From Methyloceanibacter stevinii (GTDB lineage: Bacteria; Pseudomonadota; Alphaproteobacteria; Rhizobiales; Methyloligellaceae): DNA of 64,000 nt. Within the stretch, counting starts at the first letter, position 1. The number at the start of each line of letters is the position of its first letter. The DNA lies in assembly GCF_001723355.1 (NCBI RefSeq), contig NZ_LPWE01000011.1, positions 372,001 through 436,000 on the forward strand. The letters are read 5' to 3'. A program made the position numbers and the translations under genes. Under the pieces are notes generated by a model. That model saw nothing but the letters and a program-made list of their open reading frames with translations. It was not told where the DNA came from and did not search any database. Positions 17,393-26,962 of this stretch are shown here, piece by piece.

Positions 17393-17857
17393 CTAGACCG
17401 GATACGGCTCGCTGCACTTCTCGCCCGCCGCGCGCTGCTGCTCCAGAAGCGCCGAGAACTCGGGAATGCCGAACGTGGTCGCCACGCCGCCGTTCTCATC
17501 CAGGATCTCGTAGACAACGTCCTTCACGTTGCGGTTGGAGAAGAACACGATGACGTCCTCATCGCCGCCGCCTTCCGTATGCGTCTCACCCGGGCCGGCG
17601 GACACGTAGCTGCCGACGGGACGGATCTCCTTGATCTCGCCGTTGGGGCGATAGATCCGCAACTCGCCCTGCAGCACCAGGGTCCGGTAGGGGACCATGT
17701 GGTTGTGCATGGCGATCTTCGAGTTCGCGTCGAACTTGAACAGCAGATCGACCGTGCCGTTCTCAACGTCCACCTCGCAGATGTGATAGGCGATGTGGTC
17801 GATGCCATCGATCGTGCGCCAGTTGATGTTGCTGTCGTCAAATCCCTTGCCTGCCAT
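17393..17857 (-). CDS. Cupin-fold protein
   Basis: 154 aa from the ATG at 17857, which has a strong AAGGAGG 7 bp upstream; the frame reaching 18019 is unsupported before that. The single cupin barrel has HNH (about residues 50-52) and GETHTEGGG as candidate metal ligands, between residues 45 and 110. It may be a small dioxygenase or a sensor; I cannot name a substrate. Divergent from the AraC regulator, with 185 bp between the start codons, so that regulator may control it. Confidence 0.8.
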   Translation of the reverse strand: MAGKGFDDSNINWRTIDGIDHIAYHICEVDVENGTVDLLFKFDANSKIAMHNHMVPYRTLVLQGELRIYRPNGEIKEIRPVGSYVSAGPGETHTEGGGDEDVIVFFSNRNVKDVVYEILDENGGVATTFGIPEFSALLEQQRAAGEKCSEPYPV

Positions 17858-18042
17858 GGCTTCCTCCTTATTGGGACTGTCGTTGTTGTCTGCCGCCGGA
17901 GGGCCAGCTCTTTCGGGCCAGCTTTTGGACAAGCCTTTTGGCCAAACTTCCCATCGGCAGCGATGCGGAAGGACGGTAGGGTCCGGAGAGGACTGCACTT
18001 GCCATTTGGTGCCAAACAAACAGCGCCTCAGGAAATGGAGCC

Positions 18043-19029
18043 ATGCGGAGCTACGCGCTCACCAAAGCGAGCACTGTCGGGCCGATCGCCGATATCGTGG
18101 CGGCGTCTGGCGGCTCGATCACCAAGGTCTTCCGGAAGGCGGAGCTCCCGCTCACGCTGTTGGAGCAGCCCCAGCGGCTGATCCTATTACGCGATCAGTT
18201 TCATCTCCTGGAGACAGCCGCCCGCACCATCGGCGATCACAGCCTGGCCGTCCGCCTCTCGACGGAAGCCGGGATTCCGGGCCTCGGAGCCTATGGCGCG
18301 CACCTAATCACCTTGCCCACCTTGGGCGAGGCCATTCTCGAGAGCAGCCGCTCTCTCGCCAGCCTCTTGCAAGGAGCGACTACCATCGCGCTGGCGGTGG
18401 AAGGGCGCTGGGCCAAGTGGACCTATTGCGTCACGGAGAATTTGGGGCTCGGCCAGCAGAAGAACGAGATGCTGGCCATAGGCTACATGCTCGGCCTTCT
18501 CCGATACTTTGCGGGGCCGAGATGGACGCCCGACCGAGTGGAAGTCGCGGGCCGCTTCGACGGACGCCGGGAGATCGAGAAGGTCGTCTCTTGCGATGTG
18601 ATCAGCGGCGACCGGGCCGGGGTCGTCTTTCCGGCGAGGCTTCTGGCACTGACCAATCCGCGCCCGCCCCAAGATCGCGAGCCCGACTATCCGCCCGTGC
18701 CTGCCGAGACCGAGTTCAGCGAGGTGGTGCGGCACATCCTGCTGTTGCAGCTCGATCAAGGAGAGGCCGGTATCGACAGCGTTGCCCGGCGGCTCGGTCT
18801 CTCGCGCCGAACCCTGCAGCGCCGCTTGTCGGAACAGGGAGTGAGTTTCGAAGGGCTGGCCCAGCGAACCGTGCGCGATCAGGCGCGCGGCCTCCTAGAG
18901 GAGACCGAGGTTCCGATCACGGATATCGCCTACGAGCTGGGCTACTCGGATCCGGCCCACTTCACCCGAGCCTTCCGGCGCTGGACGGGTGAGACGCCGC
19001 AACAGTGGCGGCGTCGCTTGGTCCAATAG
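18043..19029 (+). CDS. AraC-family regulator with OruR-type N-terminal domain
   Basis: 328 aa. Residues about 15-200 match the arabinose-binding-like domain of OruR-type regulators; residues about 235-328 form the double helix-turn-helix (SVARRLGLSRRTLQRRLSEQ, then ITDIAYELGYSDPAHFTRAF). Divergent from the cupin gene, which is its likely target. Confidence 0.9.
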   Translation: MRSYALTKASTVGPIADIVAASGGSITKVFRKAELPLTLLEQPQRLILLRDQFHLLETAARTIGDHSLAVRLSTEAGIPGLGAYGAHLITLPTLGEAILESSRSLASLLQGATTIALAVEGRWAKWTYCVTENLGLGQQKNEMLAIGYMLGLLRYFAGPRWTPDRVEVAGRFDGRREIEKVVSCDVISGDRAGVVFPARLLALTNPRPPQDREPDYPPVPAETEFSEVVRHILLLQLDQGEAGIDSVARRLGLSRRTLQRRLSEQGVSFEGLAQRTVRDQARGLLEETEVPITDIAYELGYSDPAHFTRAFRRWTGETPQQWRRRLVQ

Positions 19030-19041
19030 AGTGTAGCGGAA

Positions 19042-19062
19042 GGGGGCTCCGCCCCCGGGGGC
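19042..19062. terminator. GC hairpin between convergent genes, weak terminator candidate
   Basis: GGGGGC-TCC-GCCCCC at 19042-19056 followed by a second GGGGGC that can compete for pairing. It sits in the 37-bp gap between the converging AraC gene and greA. There is no U-tract, so intrinsic termination is doubtful. Confidence 0.4.
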
Positions 19063-19066
19063 AAGC

Positions 19067-19540
19067 TTATTTGAACTCGACCTTGACGATCTCGTAGGAC
19101 TTCCCGCCGCCAGGGGTCGAGACTTCGACCACGTCGTTCTTGCGCTTGCCGAGCAGGGCGCGGGCGATCGGGGAGGTGATGGAGATCTTGCCTTCCTTCA
19201 CGTTGCCCTCGACTTCGCCGACGATCCGGTACTTGACCTTGTCTTCGGTATCTTCGTCGATCAGCGTGACCGTTGCACCGAACATGACCTGGTCGCCTTT
19301 GAGCTTGGACACGTCAATGATGTCCGCGCGGCTGAGCTTGTCCTCGAGATCGGCGATGCGCGCCTCCGTAATGCCCTGCAGCTCCTTGGCGGCATGGTAT
19401 TCGGCGTTCTCGGACAGGTCTCCGTGCGAGCGGGCTTCGGCGATCAATTTGATGATCCGCGGCCGTTCGGCGGTCTTGAGATTCTTGATCTCGGCCTCGA
19501 GGGATGTGTATCCCTCTGCGGTCATCGGCACCTTTTCCAT
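19067..19540 (-). CDS. greA: Transcription elongation factor GreA
   Basis: 157 aa, normal GreA length. N-terminal coiled coil ([20 protein letters not shown], with the acidic tip [20 protein letters not shown]) and a C-terminal FKBP-like domain ([20 protein letters not shown]). It stimulates transcript cleavage by stalled RNA polymerase. Upstream, TTGACA-ATAC-TGTCAA at 19573-19588 is a perfect dyad in the promoter region. Confidence 0.97.
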   Translation of the reverse strand: MEKVPMTAEGYTSLEAEIKNLKTAERPRIIKLIAEARSHGDLSENAEYHAAKELQGITEARIADLEDKLSRADIIDVSKLKGDQVMFGATVTLIDEDTEDKVKYRIVGEVEGNVKEGKISITSPIARALLGKRKNDVVEVSTPGGGKSYEIVKVEFK

Positions 19541-19572
19541 GTCAGTTCAAACTCCTTAAGGGCGGGCCCCCT

Positions 19573-19588
19573 TTGACAATACTGTCAA
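19573..19588. promoter_or_regulatory. Dyad TTGACA-N4-TGTCAA upstream of greA
   Basis: Perfect 6-bp inverted repeat 33-48 bp upstream of the greA ATG. Each arm also equals a -35 hexamer, so it may be promoter and operator at once, but no matching -10 box is clear. Confidence 0.4.
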
Positions 19589-19664
19589 GGAATTGACCCA
19601 CCGAAGTCAAGAATCTGTTGATTTAGACCGTTTTCTAAAGCTTGCCGGTGGGCTCCGCAGAGCC

Positions 19665-22600
19665 TCAGCCAACGTAGCTTTGTAGAGGGGCGACGGTCAG
19701 GCTGCCTGCCCGCAAGGCCCGAATGGCCTCGGTAGCGGCGAGCGCGCCGGCGAGCGTTGTATAGTAAGGAATGTGGTTCAGCAAGGCCGACCGGCGGATC
19801 GACATAGAGTCAGCCAGAGCCTTGGCGCCTTCGGTCGTGTTGAAGACGATGTCGATATCGCCGTTTGTGATGGCGTCGACGATGTGCGGGCGCCCCTCGA
19901 GGACTTTGTTGACCCGCTCGCAGGCGATCCCATGTGCGGCAAGATGGCGCTGGGTTCCCCGCGTGGCGACGATGCGGAAACCCATCTCGATCATGGTCCG
20001 CACCGGCGCGAGCAGCTTGTCCTTGTCGAGGTCCTTCACGGAAACGAAGACGGTCCCGGACAGGGGCAGCTTCGCGCCACCGCCGAGCTGGCTCTTGGCG
20101 AAGGCCACGGCGTAGTCGCGGTCGAGGCCCATCACCTCGCCGGTGGAGCGCATTTCCGGTCCGAGTACCGGATCGACCCCCGGGAACCGGGCGAAGGGAA
20201 ACACCGCTTCCTTCACGGCGATATGGTCGAGCTTCGCCGGTGTCAGTCCGAAATCTTTGAGTGGTTTGCCGGCCATGACCTCGGAGGCGATGCCGGCGAT
20301 CGGCTTGCCGATAACCTTGGCGACGAACGGCACCGTGCGCGAGGCTCGCGGGTTGACCTCCAGGATGTAGATGTCGTCGTTCTGGATCGCGAATTGAATG
20401 TTCATCAGCCCGACCACACTCAGCGCCCGCGCCAACTCCCTCGCTTGCCGTTCGAGTTCAGCAATGATCGCCGGTTTCAAGGAATGGGGCGGCAGCGAAC
20501 AAGCGCTGTCTCCCGAATGCACGCCCGCTTCCTCGATATGCTCCATCACGCCGCAGATGAAGACGTCGCGCCCGTCGGCCAGCGCGTCCACGTCCACTTC
20601 GATGGCGTCGCGCAAGTACGAGTCGAGCAGGACGGGGCTCTTGCCGGACACGACCACGGCCTCGGCGATGTAGCGCTCGAGTTGCGCTTCCTCATGGACA
20701 ATTTCCATGGCCCGGCCGCCCAGGACATAGGAGGGCCGGATCACCACGGGGAAGCCGATCCGCTTGGCGATGGCGATGGCCTCCTCGGCCGAGCGGGCAA
20801 TGCCGTTCTTGGGCTGTCTCAGACCGAGCTGGTCGATCAGCGCCTTGAAGCGGTCGCGGTCTTCGGCGAGGTCGATGGCGTCGGGCGAGGTGCCGAGAAT
20901 GGGGATCTGCGCGTCTTCCAAGGCCGCCGCCAACTTCAGTGGCGTCTGGCCGCCGAACTGGACGATCACGCCCTTCACGGCGCCGTTCGTCTGTTCCTTC
21001 TGGACGATCTCGAGCACGTCTTCTTCCGTGAGCGGCTCGAAATAGAGACGGTCCGATGTGTCGTAGTCGGTCGAGACGGTTTCCGGATTGCAATTGACCA
21101 TGATGGTCTCGAAGCCGGCCGCCGACAGCGCGAAGGCCGCGTGGCAACAGCAATAGTCGAACTCGATACCTTGGCCGATCCGGTTGGGGCCGCCGCCGAG
21201 AATAATGATCTTGTCCGCAGCGCTCGGCCGCGCCTCGCAGGACTCGCCACTGGTGAACCCCGTCTCATAGGTCGAGTACATATAGGCCGTGGGCGAGGCG
21301 AACTCCGCCGCGCAGGTGTCGATGCGTTTGTAGACGGGGTGGACGTGCAGCGCATGCCGCGCGCGGCGCACCTCGGCGGGTGTCAGCCCGGCAAGTGAGG
21401 CCAGGCGGTCATCCGAGAAGCCCATGGCTTTCAGCGCACGGAACGCGCCTGGCGTTTGCGGCAGTCCGTGTTCGCGGACGCGGGTCTCCGTGTCGATGAT
21501 GTCCTGAAGCTGCCGGATGAACCACGGGTCGATGCGGCAGCTGTCGTAGATCTGCTCGTGATCGACTCCGAGCCGGAGCGCTTGCGCGACTTTCAGAAGA
21601 CGGTCGGGCGTCGGCGATCCGAGCGCTTCGCGGATCACGTTCTTGTCGTCGCCCTGGCCAAGACCCTCGAAGTGGAACTCGTCCAGCCCCGTCAGCCCCG
21701 TCTCCAGTGACCGCAATGCCTTCTGCAGGGACTCCGGGAAGGTCCGGCCGATGGCCATGGCCTCGCCGACCGACTTCATGGCCGTGGTGAGTGTCGGGGC
21801 GGAACCCTGAAACTTCTCGAAGGCGAAACGCGGAATCTTCGTCACCACGTAATCGATCGTGGGTTCGAACGAGGCGGGCGTTGCGCCGCCCGTAATGTCG
21901 TTCTCGAGTTCGTCCAGCGTATAGCCGACGGCGAGCTTGGCGGCGATCTTGGCAATGGGAAAGCCGGTTGCCTTCGACGCCAGCGCCGAGGAACGGGACA
22001 CACGCGGGTTCATCTCGATGACGATGAGCCGTCCGTCCTCGGGGTTCACCGCGAACTGAACGTTCGACCCGCCGGTCTCGACGCCGATCTCGCGCAACAC
22101 CGCGATCGAGGCGTCGCGCATGATCTGGTATTCCTTGTCGGTGAGCGTGAGTGCCGGCGCCACGGTGATCGAGTCGCCCGTGTGCACGCCCATCGGGTCG
22201 ATGTTCTCGATGGAGCAAATGATGATGCAGTTGTCGTCCTTGTCGCGGACGACCTCCATCTCGTATTCCTTCCAGCCCAGGACCGACTCTTCGATCAGCA
22301 CTTCGCAGGTGGGGGAGGCATCCAGGCCGCGCTCGACGATCTCGAGGAACTCTTCGCGGTTGTAGGCAATGCCGCCACCGGTGCCGCCGAGCGTGAACGA
22401 TGGCCGGATAATGGCCGGCAGGCCGACGTCCTGCATGGCCTCAAGCGCTTCGATCAGGCCTTTCTCGACATAGCGGCGACGCCGCTCGGTCTCGTGCCGG
22501 CCCCAGTCCGCTTCGAACTCGAGCATCGCTTCGGCGCGCGCGTCCGGGTCCGAGTTCTCGGCCTCGATGCGCTCCACCTCCGCCTTGTAGGTCTCGCGGT

Positions 22601-23072
22601 CGGCGCGTTTCAGAGAGCCCGCATCGGCGAGGCGCGACTTGGGCGATTCGAGCCCGATCTTGTCCATGGCCTTGCGGAAGAGCTCCCGGTCTTCCGCCTT
22701 GTCGATGACGTCGGCCTTCGCCCCGATCATCTCCACGCCGTACTTCTCCAACACGCCGGAAGCTCTGGAGCTCAGCGCCGTGTTGAGGGCGGTCTGGCCG
22801 CCCATCGTGGGCAGCAGGGCGTCGGGCCGTTCGCGTTCGATGATCCGCGCGACGAACTCGGGCGTGATCGGTTCGATATAGGTGGCGTCGGCCAGATCCG
22901 GGTCCGTCATGATCGTGGCCGGGTTCGAATTGACCAGGATGATCCGGTAAGCCTCGTCCTTCAGCGCCTTGCAGGCTTGCGTGCCCGAATAGTCGAACTC
23001 GCACGCCTGGCCGATCACGATCGGACCGGCGCCGATGATCAGAATGGATTTGATGTCGTCGCGTTTGGGCAT
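19665..23072 (-). CDS. carB: Carbamoyl-phosphate synthase large subunit
   Basis: 1135 aa, makes carbamoyl phosphate from ammonia, bicarbonate and 2 ATP for pyrimidine and arginine synthesis. Two homologous ATP-grasp halves: the first begins [20 protein letters not shown], the second [20 protein letters not shown]; an MGS-like allosteric domain closes the protein ([17 protein letters not shown]). It is longer than the E. coli enzyme by about 60 residues, mostly in the region at about 160-215 with a charged insert ([20 protein letters not shown]). Thirteen bp after carA. Confidence 0.97.
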   Translation of the reverse strand: MPKRDDIKSILIIGAGPIVIGQACEFDYSGTQACKALKDEAYRIILVNSNPATIMTDPDLADATYIEPITPEFVARIIERERPDALLPTMGGQTALNTALSSRASGVLEKYGVEMIGAKADVIDKAEDRELFRKAMDKIGLESPKSRLADAGSLKRADRETYKAEVERIEAENSDPDARAEAMLEFEADWGRHETERRRRYVEKGLIEALEAMQDVGLPAIIRPSFTLGGTGGGIAYNREEFLEIVERGLDASPTCEVLIEESVLGWKEYEMEVVRDKDDNCIIICSIENIDPMGVHTGDSITVAPALTLTDKEYQIMRDASIAVLREIGVETGGSNVQFAVNPEDGRLIVIEMNPRVSRSSALASKATGFPIAKIAAKLAVGYTLDELENDITGGATPASFEPTIDYVVTKIPRFAFEKFQGSAPTLTTAMKSVGEAMAIGRTFPESLQKALRSLETGLTGLDEFHFEGLGQGDDKNVIREALGSPTPDRLLKVAQALRLGVDHEQIYDSCRIDPWFIRQLQDIIDTETRVREHGLPQTPGAFRALKAMGFSDDRLASLAGLTPAEVRRARHALHVHPVYKRIDTCAAEFASPTAYMYSTYETGFTSGESCEARPSAADKIIILGGGPNRIGQGIEFDYCCCHAAFALSAAGFETIMVNCNPETVSTDYDTSDRLYFEPLTEEDVLEIVQKEQTNGAVKGVIVQFGGQTPLKLAAALEDAQIPILGTSPDAIDLAEDRDRFKALIDQLGLRQPKNGIARSAEEAIAIAKRIGFPVVIRPSYVLGGRAMEIVHEEAQLERYIAEAVVVSGKSPVLLDSYLRDAIEVDVDALADGRDVFICGVMEHIEEAGVHSGDSACSLPPHSLKPAIIAELERQARELARALSVVGLMNIQFAIQNDDIYILEVNPRASRTVPFVAKVIGKPIAGIASEVMAGKPLKDFGLTPAKLDHIAVKEAVFPFARFPGVDPVLGPEMRSTGEVMGLDRDYAVAFAKSQLGGGAKLPLSGTVFVSVKDLDKDKLLAPVRTMIEMGFRIVATRGTQRHLAAHGIACERVNKVLEGRPHIVDAITNGDIDIVFNTTEGAKALADSMSIRRSALLNHIPYYTTLAGALAATEAIRALRAGSLTVAPLQSYVG

Positions 23073-23085
23073 CGTTCCGGCCGGG

Positions 23086-24321
23086 CTATGAGGTCTTCCG
23101 CGCGGCCATCAGCTCGACGAAGCGCGTGAAGAGGTAATGACTGTCTTGGGGGCCGGGTGAGGCCTCCGGATGGTATTGCACCGAGAAGACGGGCTTGTCC
23201 TTGACCTTCAGCCCAGCGTTCGAGCCGTCGAACAAAGACGTGTGAGTCTCGGTGACCGTCTCAGGCAGGCTTTCCCGCGTCACGGCGAAGCCGTGGTTCA
23301 TCGAGGTGATCTCGACCTTGTGGGTCTCGAAATCCTTGACGGGGTGATTGGCGCCGTGATGGCCCTGATGCATCTTGGCCGTCTCGGCCCCGAGCGCCCG
23401 GCCCAGCATTTGATGGCCGAGGCAGATGCCGAAGGTCGGGACCCCGCTGTCGATGATCTTCTCCAGCTCGGGGACGGCGTATTTGCCGGTCGCCGCCGGA
23501 TCGCCCGGACCGTTCGAGACGAAAACGCCGTCGGGCTTGCGCGCCAGAATGGCCTCGGCGCTGGTGTCCGCCGGGACCACGGTGATCTTGCAGCCCACCG
23601 TCGCCAGCTCGCGCAGGATGTTGCGCTTCAATCCGAAGTCGATGGCGACCACATGGAAGCGCGGCGCCTCCTGACGGCCGTAGCCTTCGCCCCAGCGCCA
23701 GGACGTCTCGTCCCAGGTGTAGCTTTGCCCGCAGGTGACGTCCTTGGCGAGATCGAGGCCGACCATGCCGGACCACGCAGCGGCCTCGCGCTTCAGCGCG
23801 TCGATATCGAAAACGCCGTCCGGGGAATGCGCGATCACCGCATTCTGCATGCCGTTCTCGCGAATGAGTGCCGTCAGCGCCCGCGTGTCCACGCCCGTGA
23901 TGGCGATGATGTCGCGTGCCTTGAGCCACGAGTCCAGGTCCTGCGCGGCGCGCCAATTGGACGGCGCGGTGATCGAGGTGCGCAAGACACAGCCCTTCAC
24001 GCCGGACGAGGCGGCGAGATTGGAGGTTTCGATGTCCTCGGTGTTGGCGCCCACATTGCCGATATGGGGGAAGGTGAAGGTGATGATCTGTCCGGCATAG
24101 GAGGGATCGGTGAGGATCTCCTGATACCCGGTCATGGCCGTATTGAAACAGACTTCGCCCACGGCGCTGCCGGTCGCGCCCGCGCCGCGCCCTTCGATCA
24201 CGGTCCCGTTCGCCAGAACGAGCAGGGCCGTCGGCGCTTCGTCCGCCCAAGGCTGCGTGCTTGCCGCTGCCGCGTGCGTCCGCGCAAGGGGCGAGGACCC
24301 TGTGTCGTGCTCGTCAGTCAT
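23086..24321 (-). CDS. carA: Carbamoyl-phosphate synthase small subunit
   Basis: 411 aa from the ATG at 24321 ([10 protein letters not shown]); the frame to 24375 adds residues without family support. Glutaminase subunit supplying ammonia to CarB. N-terminal small-subunit domain ([20 protein letters not shown]) and class I glutamine amidotransferase with the nucleophile in [10 protein letters not shown] and the His/Glu pair in YHPEASPGP. First gene of carA-carB. The N-terminal 30 residues before ALLVLANG are an Ala/Thr-rich extension. Confidence 0.96.
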   Translation of the reverse strand: MTDEHDTGSSPLARTHAAAASTQPWADEAPTALLVLANGTVIEGRGAGATGSAVGEVCFNTAMTGYQEILTDPSYAGQIITFTFPHIGNVGANTEDIETSNLAASSGVKGCVLRTSITAPSNWRAAQDLDSWLKARDIIAITGVDTRALTALIRENGMQNAVIAHSPDGVFDIDALKREAAAWSGMVGLDLAKDVTCGQSYTWDETSWRWGEGYGRQEAPRFHVVAIDFGLKRNILRELATVGCKITVVPADTSAEAILARKPDGVFVSNGPGDPAATGKYAVPELEKIIDSGVPTFGICLGHQMLGRALGAETAKMHQGHHGANHPVKDFETHKVEITSMNHGFAVTRESLPETVTETHTSLFDGSNAGLKVKDKPVFSVQYHPEASPGPQDSHYLFTRFVELMAARKTS

Positions 24322-24423
24322 CCGCGAATATCTATGTTCGGCCGGTGTCGGTGGTCGCCAAAACGAAAGCTGCAAACGGTGGGGCGTTGCGCTCTGGTCA
24401 GTCAGGCGTGAGAACCACGTTTT

Positions 24424-24444
24424 TTAAGGAGCGCGCGTCCTTAA
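24424..24444. promoter_or_regulatory. Inverted repeat TTAAGGA-N7-TCCTTAA in the carA/yqeY divergent gap
   Basis: Perfect 7-bp arms about an alternating GCGCGCG spacer, roughly 100 bp upstream of carA and 160 bp upstream of the divergent yqeY gene. It could be an operator for either gene; there is no U-tract in a useful position. Confidence 0.4.
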
Positions 24445-24602
24445 GATGCGTTCTTTACGTCAGCTTTGTGACGGGGTCAATGGCGGAGCTCAAAAATTTT
24501 CTTGTTAAAACAATGCCTTAGATGCGCAAATTCGCTTGCTTGTCCGGGCGCCGTCGATTAGGTTGGTGGCTTCCTTCGAAAAGCAGCCCAAAATCGAGAC
24601 AG

Positions 24603-25052
24603 ATGCGCGAGACCATCACCGCCGCACTGAAAGCCGCGACCAAAGCGCGCGAGATGCAACGCGTGTCCACGCTTCGCCTTGTCAGCGCCGCCATCAAGGA
24701 TCGCGACATCGCGGCCCGGCGTCGGGAGCCGGAAAGGCGAACCGATGCCGAACTGCTCGAACTCTTCGCCAAGATGATCAAGCAGCGCGAGGAGTCGCAG
24801 AAGATATACGCCGACGCCGGGCGTACCGAGCTTGCCGAGCAGGAAGGCGCCGAGGCTGACATCATTCGCGAGTTCCTGCCCAAGCAATTGTCCGACGCGG
24901 ACATGGCCAAAGCCATCGACGACGCGATCGCCGAGACCGGCGCGAGCGGCATGCGCGACATGGGCAAAGTCATGGGCGTGCTCAAAGGCCGCTATGCCGG
25001 CCAGATGGATTTCGGCAAGGCCAGCGGCGCCGTGAAGGCCAAGCTCGGCTGA
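24603..25052 (+). CDS. GatB/YqeY domain protein
   Basis: 149 aa from the ATG at 24603 (MRETITAALKAATKAREMQR), the usual YqeY start; the frame from 24522 adds 27 unsupported residues. Helical N-terminal part and the GatB-tail-like C-terminal domain (GMRDMGKVMGVLKGRYAGQM). Resembles the tRNA-binding tail of the amidotransferase subunit GatB; its cellular role is not established. Divergent from carA, a common arrangement in alphaproteobacteria. Confidence 0.93.
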   Translation: MRETITAALKAATKAREMQRVSTLRLVSAAIKDRDIAARRREPERRTDAELLELFAKMIKQREESQKIYADAGRTELAEQEGAEADIIREFLPKQLSDADMAKAIDDAIAETGASGMRDMGKVMGVLKGRYAGQMDFGKASGAVKAKLG

Positions 25053-25528
25053 TCCGTCGATTTGCTCCAAGAGTTGAGTGTGGTTACGCCCGACCGCCTT
25101 GCGGCGCATGACCGCACCGATGCGTTGATCGGCGTCGGCTCTCCATCTATCGGAATTCGATCATCGTCAGTGTCCTGATCGTGCATTGTGCAGATGCACA
25201 AAAATGTGCGTTCGATACACACTGCGAACGCCTCTTAGACACGCCAAAACCACATTGCGTTAACACTTCCGTCACACCCGCGCGAAGCCGAAACGAGTCG
25301 CGAATCTTGATTGGGTTTCCTGATCGAGACATTCAAAAATGCCCGCAAAATCAGCAGGTTTTTCGTTCTGAATTTCTGATCGAGTCATCGGGAAAATCGT
25401 GCGGCAGCGAGCCACGCGGCAGTATGTCATTGCGCTGCACCATAGACATGCCGCGATGCAGCATTACCTATCAACTCAACGGGGCGCGGAATCAGTTCGC
25501 GTCCGATTTTGAGATTGGAGGCCTACCG
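25053..25528. other. 476-bp intergenic region upstream of the small secreted proteins
   Basis: An open frame runs through part of it (from 25181) but has no signal peptide or family character before 25529, so I do not call it coding. Two inverted repeats are visible: CGTTCG/CGAACG around 25208-25229, and GCTGCA (25434-25439) with TGCAGC (25457-25462). AT-rich relative to the coding sequence around it; presumably the promoter region of the next gene. Confidence 0.5.
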
Positions 25529-25924
25529 ATGTTGAAGAACATCCTTCCTATTGCTGCCGCCGGCGCGCTTTCGCTGTTTGCGGCCACCGGCTTCGCTAGT
25601 GCCGACGACTCGCATGCGACGAATCTCGGTCCCGTCGGACCGTATCAGCCGATTCTCGCGAAGGTTGGTGACTCGCGTCTTCTTGCCTACTACGAGCCCG
25701 ATCAGGGCAAGTGCGCGGTGAGCGCCGTCATGTCGACGGCGGCTGCCGATGGTGCTGTCGATGCCAAGCGCGTGCGTGTGTCGCTTCACCCCGGTGAGCT
25801 GTTTCACCTCGACGGCGTGAATAACGAGCGTGTGGTTTTCACCTGCGCGCCCGATGCCAAGGCCATGACCGTACTCAACAAGGGTGAGGTCCTGACCCGG
25901 CAGGCGAGCAACGTCGTTTACTAG
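25529..25924 (+). CDS. Small secreted protein of unknown function
   Basis: 131 aa, start at the ATG 25529 behind GGAGG. Signal peptide MLKNILPIAAAGALSLFAAT with cleavage near ASA|DDSH. The mature protein of about 107 aa has two cysteines (GKCAVSAVMS and VVFTCAPD) that may form one disulfide. I do not recognise a family. It stands alone with a strong terminator. Confidence 0.78.
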   Translation: MLKNILPIAAAGALSLFAATGFASADDSHATNLGPVGPYQPILAKVGDSRLLAYYEPDQGKCAVSAVMSTAAADGAVDAKRVRVSLHPGELFHLDGVNNERVVFTCAPDAKAMTVLNKGEVLTRQASNVVY

Positions 25925-25967
25925 GCGTCTTTGACGAGAGCCCTTGCTGCTGCGAGCGGGGACCTGG

Positions 25968-26001
25968 CCGGGCGGAACGTGAGTTCCGCCCGGTTTTATT
26001 T
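25968..26001 (+). terminator. Intrinsic terminator
   Basis: Perfect 11-bp stem CCGGGCGGAAC (25968-25978) with GTTCCGCCCGG (25983-25993), 4-nt loop, then TTTTATTT. Confidence 0.92.
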
Positions 26002-26093
26002 TGTCAGTTTCTCTGCAGCACTTTCCCTTGTGGGCCGCCTGCAACCAGGACAGCATGCGCGCGGTTTTCACTGCAAAGCAAAGGGACAATCTG

Positions 26094-26495
26094 ATGAAAC
26101 TTTTAAAGTTTGCGGCTGTGGTGCCGTTCGCGGCTATGGCGCTCTCGTCCGCGCCGGCACACGCTGTGCCGAAATATGCTTGCGCTGTGCACGAAGTTTT
26201 CGAGTGCACCTCCGTTTCGGGCTGCAAGCGTATCAAGCACGAGACAGCCGGCATCCCGCCCATGCTGACGCTCAACGTCAAAGAGAAGAACCTGTTCTCG
26301 GGTCTCTTCGGCGGTGGCGCCCTTTTGCAGCAGGGCGACGTCTATGAAGACGAGAAGGTCCTGATCATGCGCGGGCGCAAGGGCCTTCAGACCTGGTCGG
26401 CGGTCGTCGAAAAGCCGTCGGGGAATATGTCCGGAACGATTGCGCAGGCCGGCCGCGCCTTCACGCAGTTCGGGACGTGCGTCGAAGCCAAGTAG
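26094..26495 (+). CDS. Small secreted cysteine-containing protein of unknown function
   Basis: 133 aa from the ATG at 26094 behind AAAGGGA. Signal peptide MKLLKFAAVVPFAAMALSSA, cleavage near AHA|VPKY. The mature part has four cysteines (YACAVHEVFECTSVSGC and FGTCVEAK), enough for two disulfides. Unrelated in sequence to the upstream small protein though similarly built. Followed by a terminator. Confidence 0.75.
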   Translation: MKLLKFAAVVPFAAMALSSAPAHAVPKYACAVHEVFECTSVSGCKRIKHETAGIPPMLTLNVKEKNLFSGLFGGGALLQQGDVYEDEKVLIMRGRKGLQTWSAVVEKPSGNMSGTIAQAGRAFTQFGTCVEAK

Positions 26496-26551
26496 GCTTC
26501 GCGACGCTCGAATAGAACATGCGTGCCGTCACAGCGGCACACTGAATTGGG

Positions 26552-26581
26552 GCCGGGGGCAAAAGCGTCCGGCCTTTTTTC
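26552..26581 (+). terminator. Intrinsic terminator
   Basis: GGCCGG (26552-26557) pairs with CCGGCC (26570-26575), 12-nt loop, then six T. Shorter stem than the other terminators in the window. Confidence 0.75.
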
Positions 26582-26601
26582 TGCGCTGTCGTTGCTCTAG
26601 C

Positions 26602-26868
26602 CTATGGCTCGTCACGATACGGGCTACGCCGCGCGGCAATGCGTTCGCGCCGTTTCATCAGATAGAACAGCGCGAATACCCCGATCGCGAGGAGCACAAT
26701 GCCTCCGGCCCAGGCCAGAGTCGTGCCATAGACATAGATGAGGCCGAGGCCGATCGCCGGCGTGACGCTCGATGCAACGACATCGGAAAGGTCGAAGTCG
26801 AACCGCCACCAGACGAAGAGGGCGATCACGGCGAAGAGCGCGAGCAATACGACCAGAACAACTTCCAT
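26602..26868 (-). CDS. Small membrane protein
   Basis: 88 aa from the ATG at 26868 (MEVVLVVLLALFAVIALFVW), behind AGGTG. Three hydrophobic segments at about residues 2-20, 35-50 and 52-70, ending in a basic tail (KRRERIAARR). No family recognised. Transcribed away from the peptidase gene region with a 94-bp gap; the two could share a transcript since both are on the - strand. Confidence 0.6.
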   Translation of the reverse strand: MEVVLVVLLALFAVIALFVWWRFDFDLSDVVASSVTPAIGLGLIYVYGTTLAWAGGIVLLAIGVFALFYLMKRRERIAARRSPYRDEP

Positions 26869-26962
26869 CGTCACCTGTCCCCGAAACGTCTCGACATCCG
26901 TAGAGTGCACCTTCCTGCCGCGTGGACAACGAGCATCGCTCGAACGCCAGCAGCGCTGCGCG

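Noticed and set aside
19773-21398. 541-codon frame on the + strand opposite carB
   Set aside because: Antisense shadow of carB without protein features.
25181-25528. N-terminal extension of the small secreted protein
   Set aside because: The real start at 25529 has GGAGG and begins a textbook signal peptide; the extension is compositionally non-coding.
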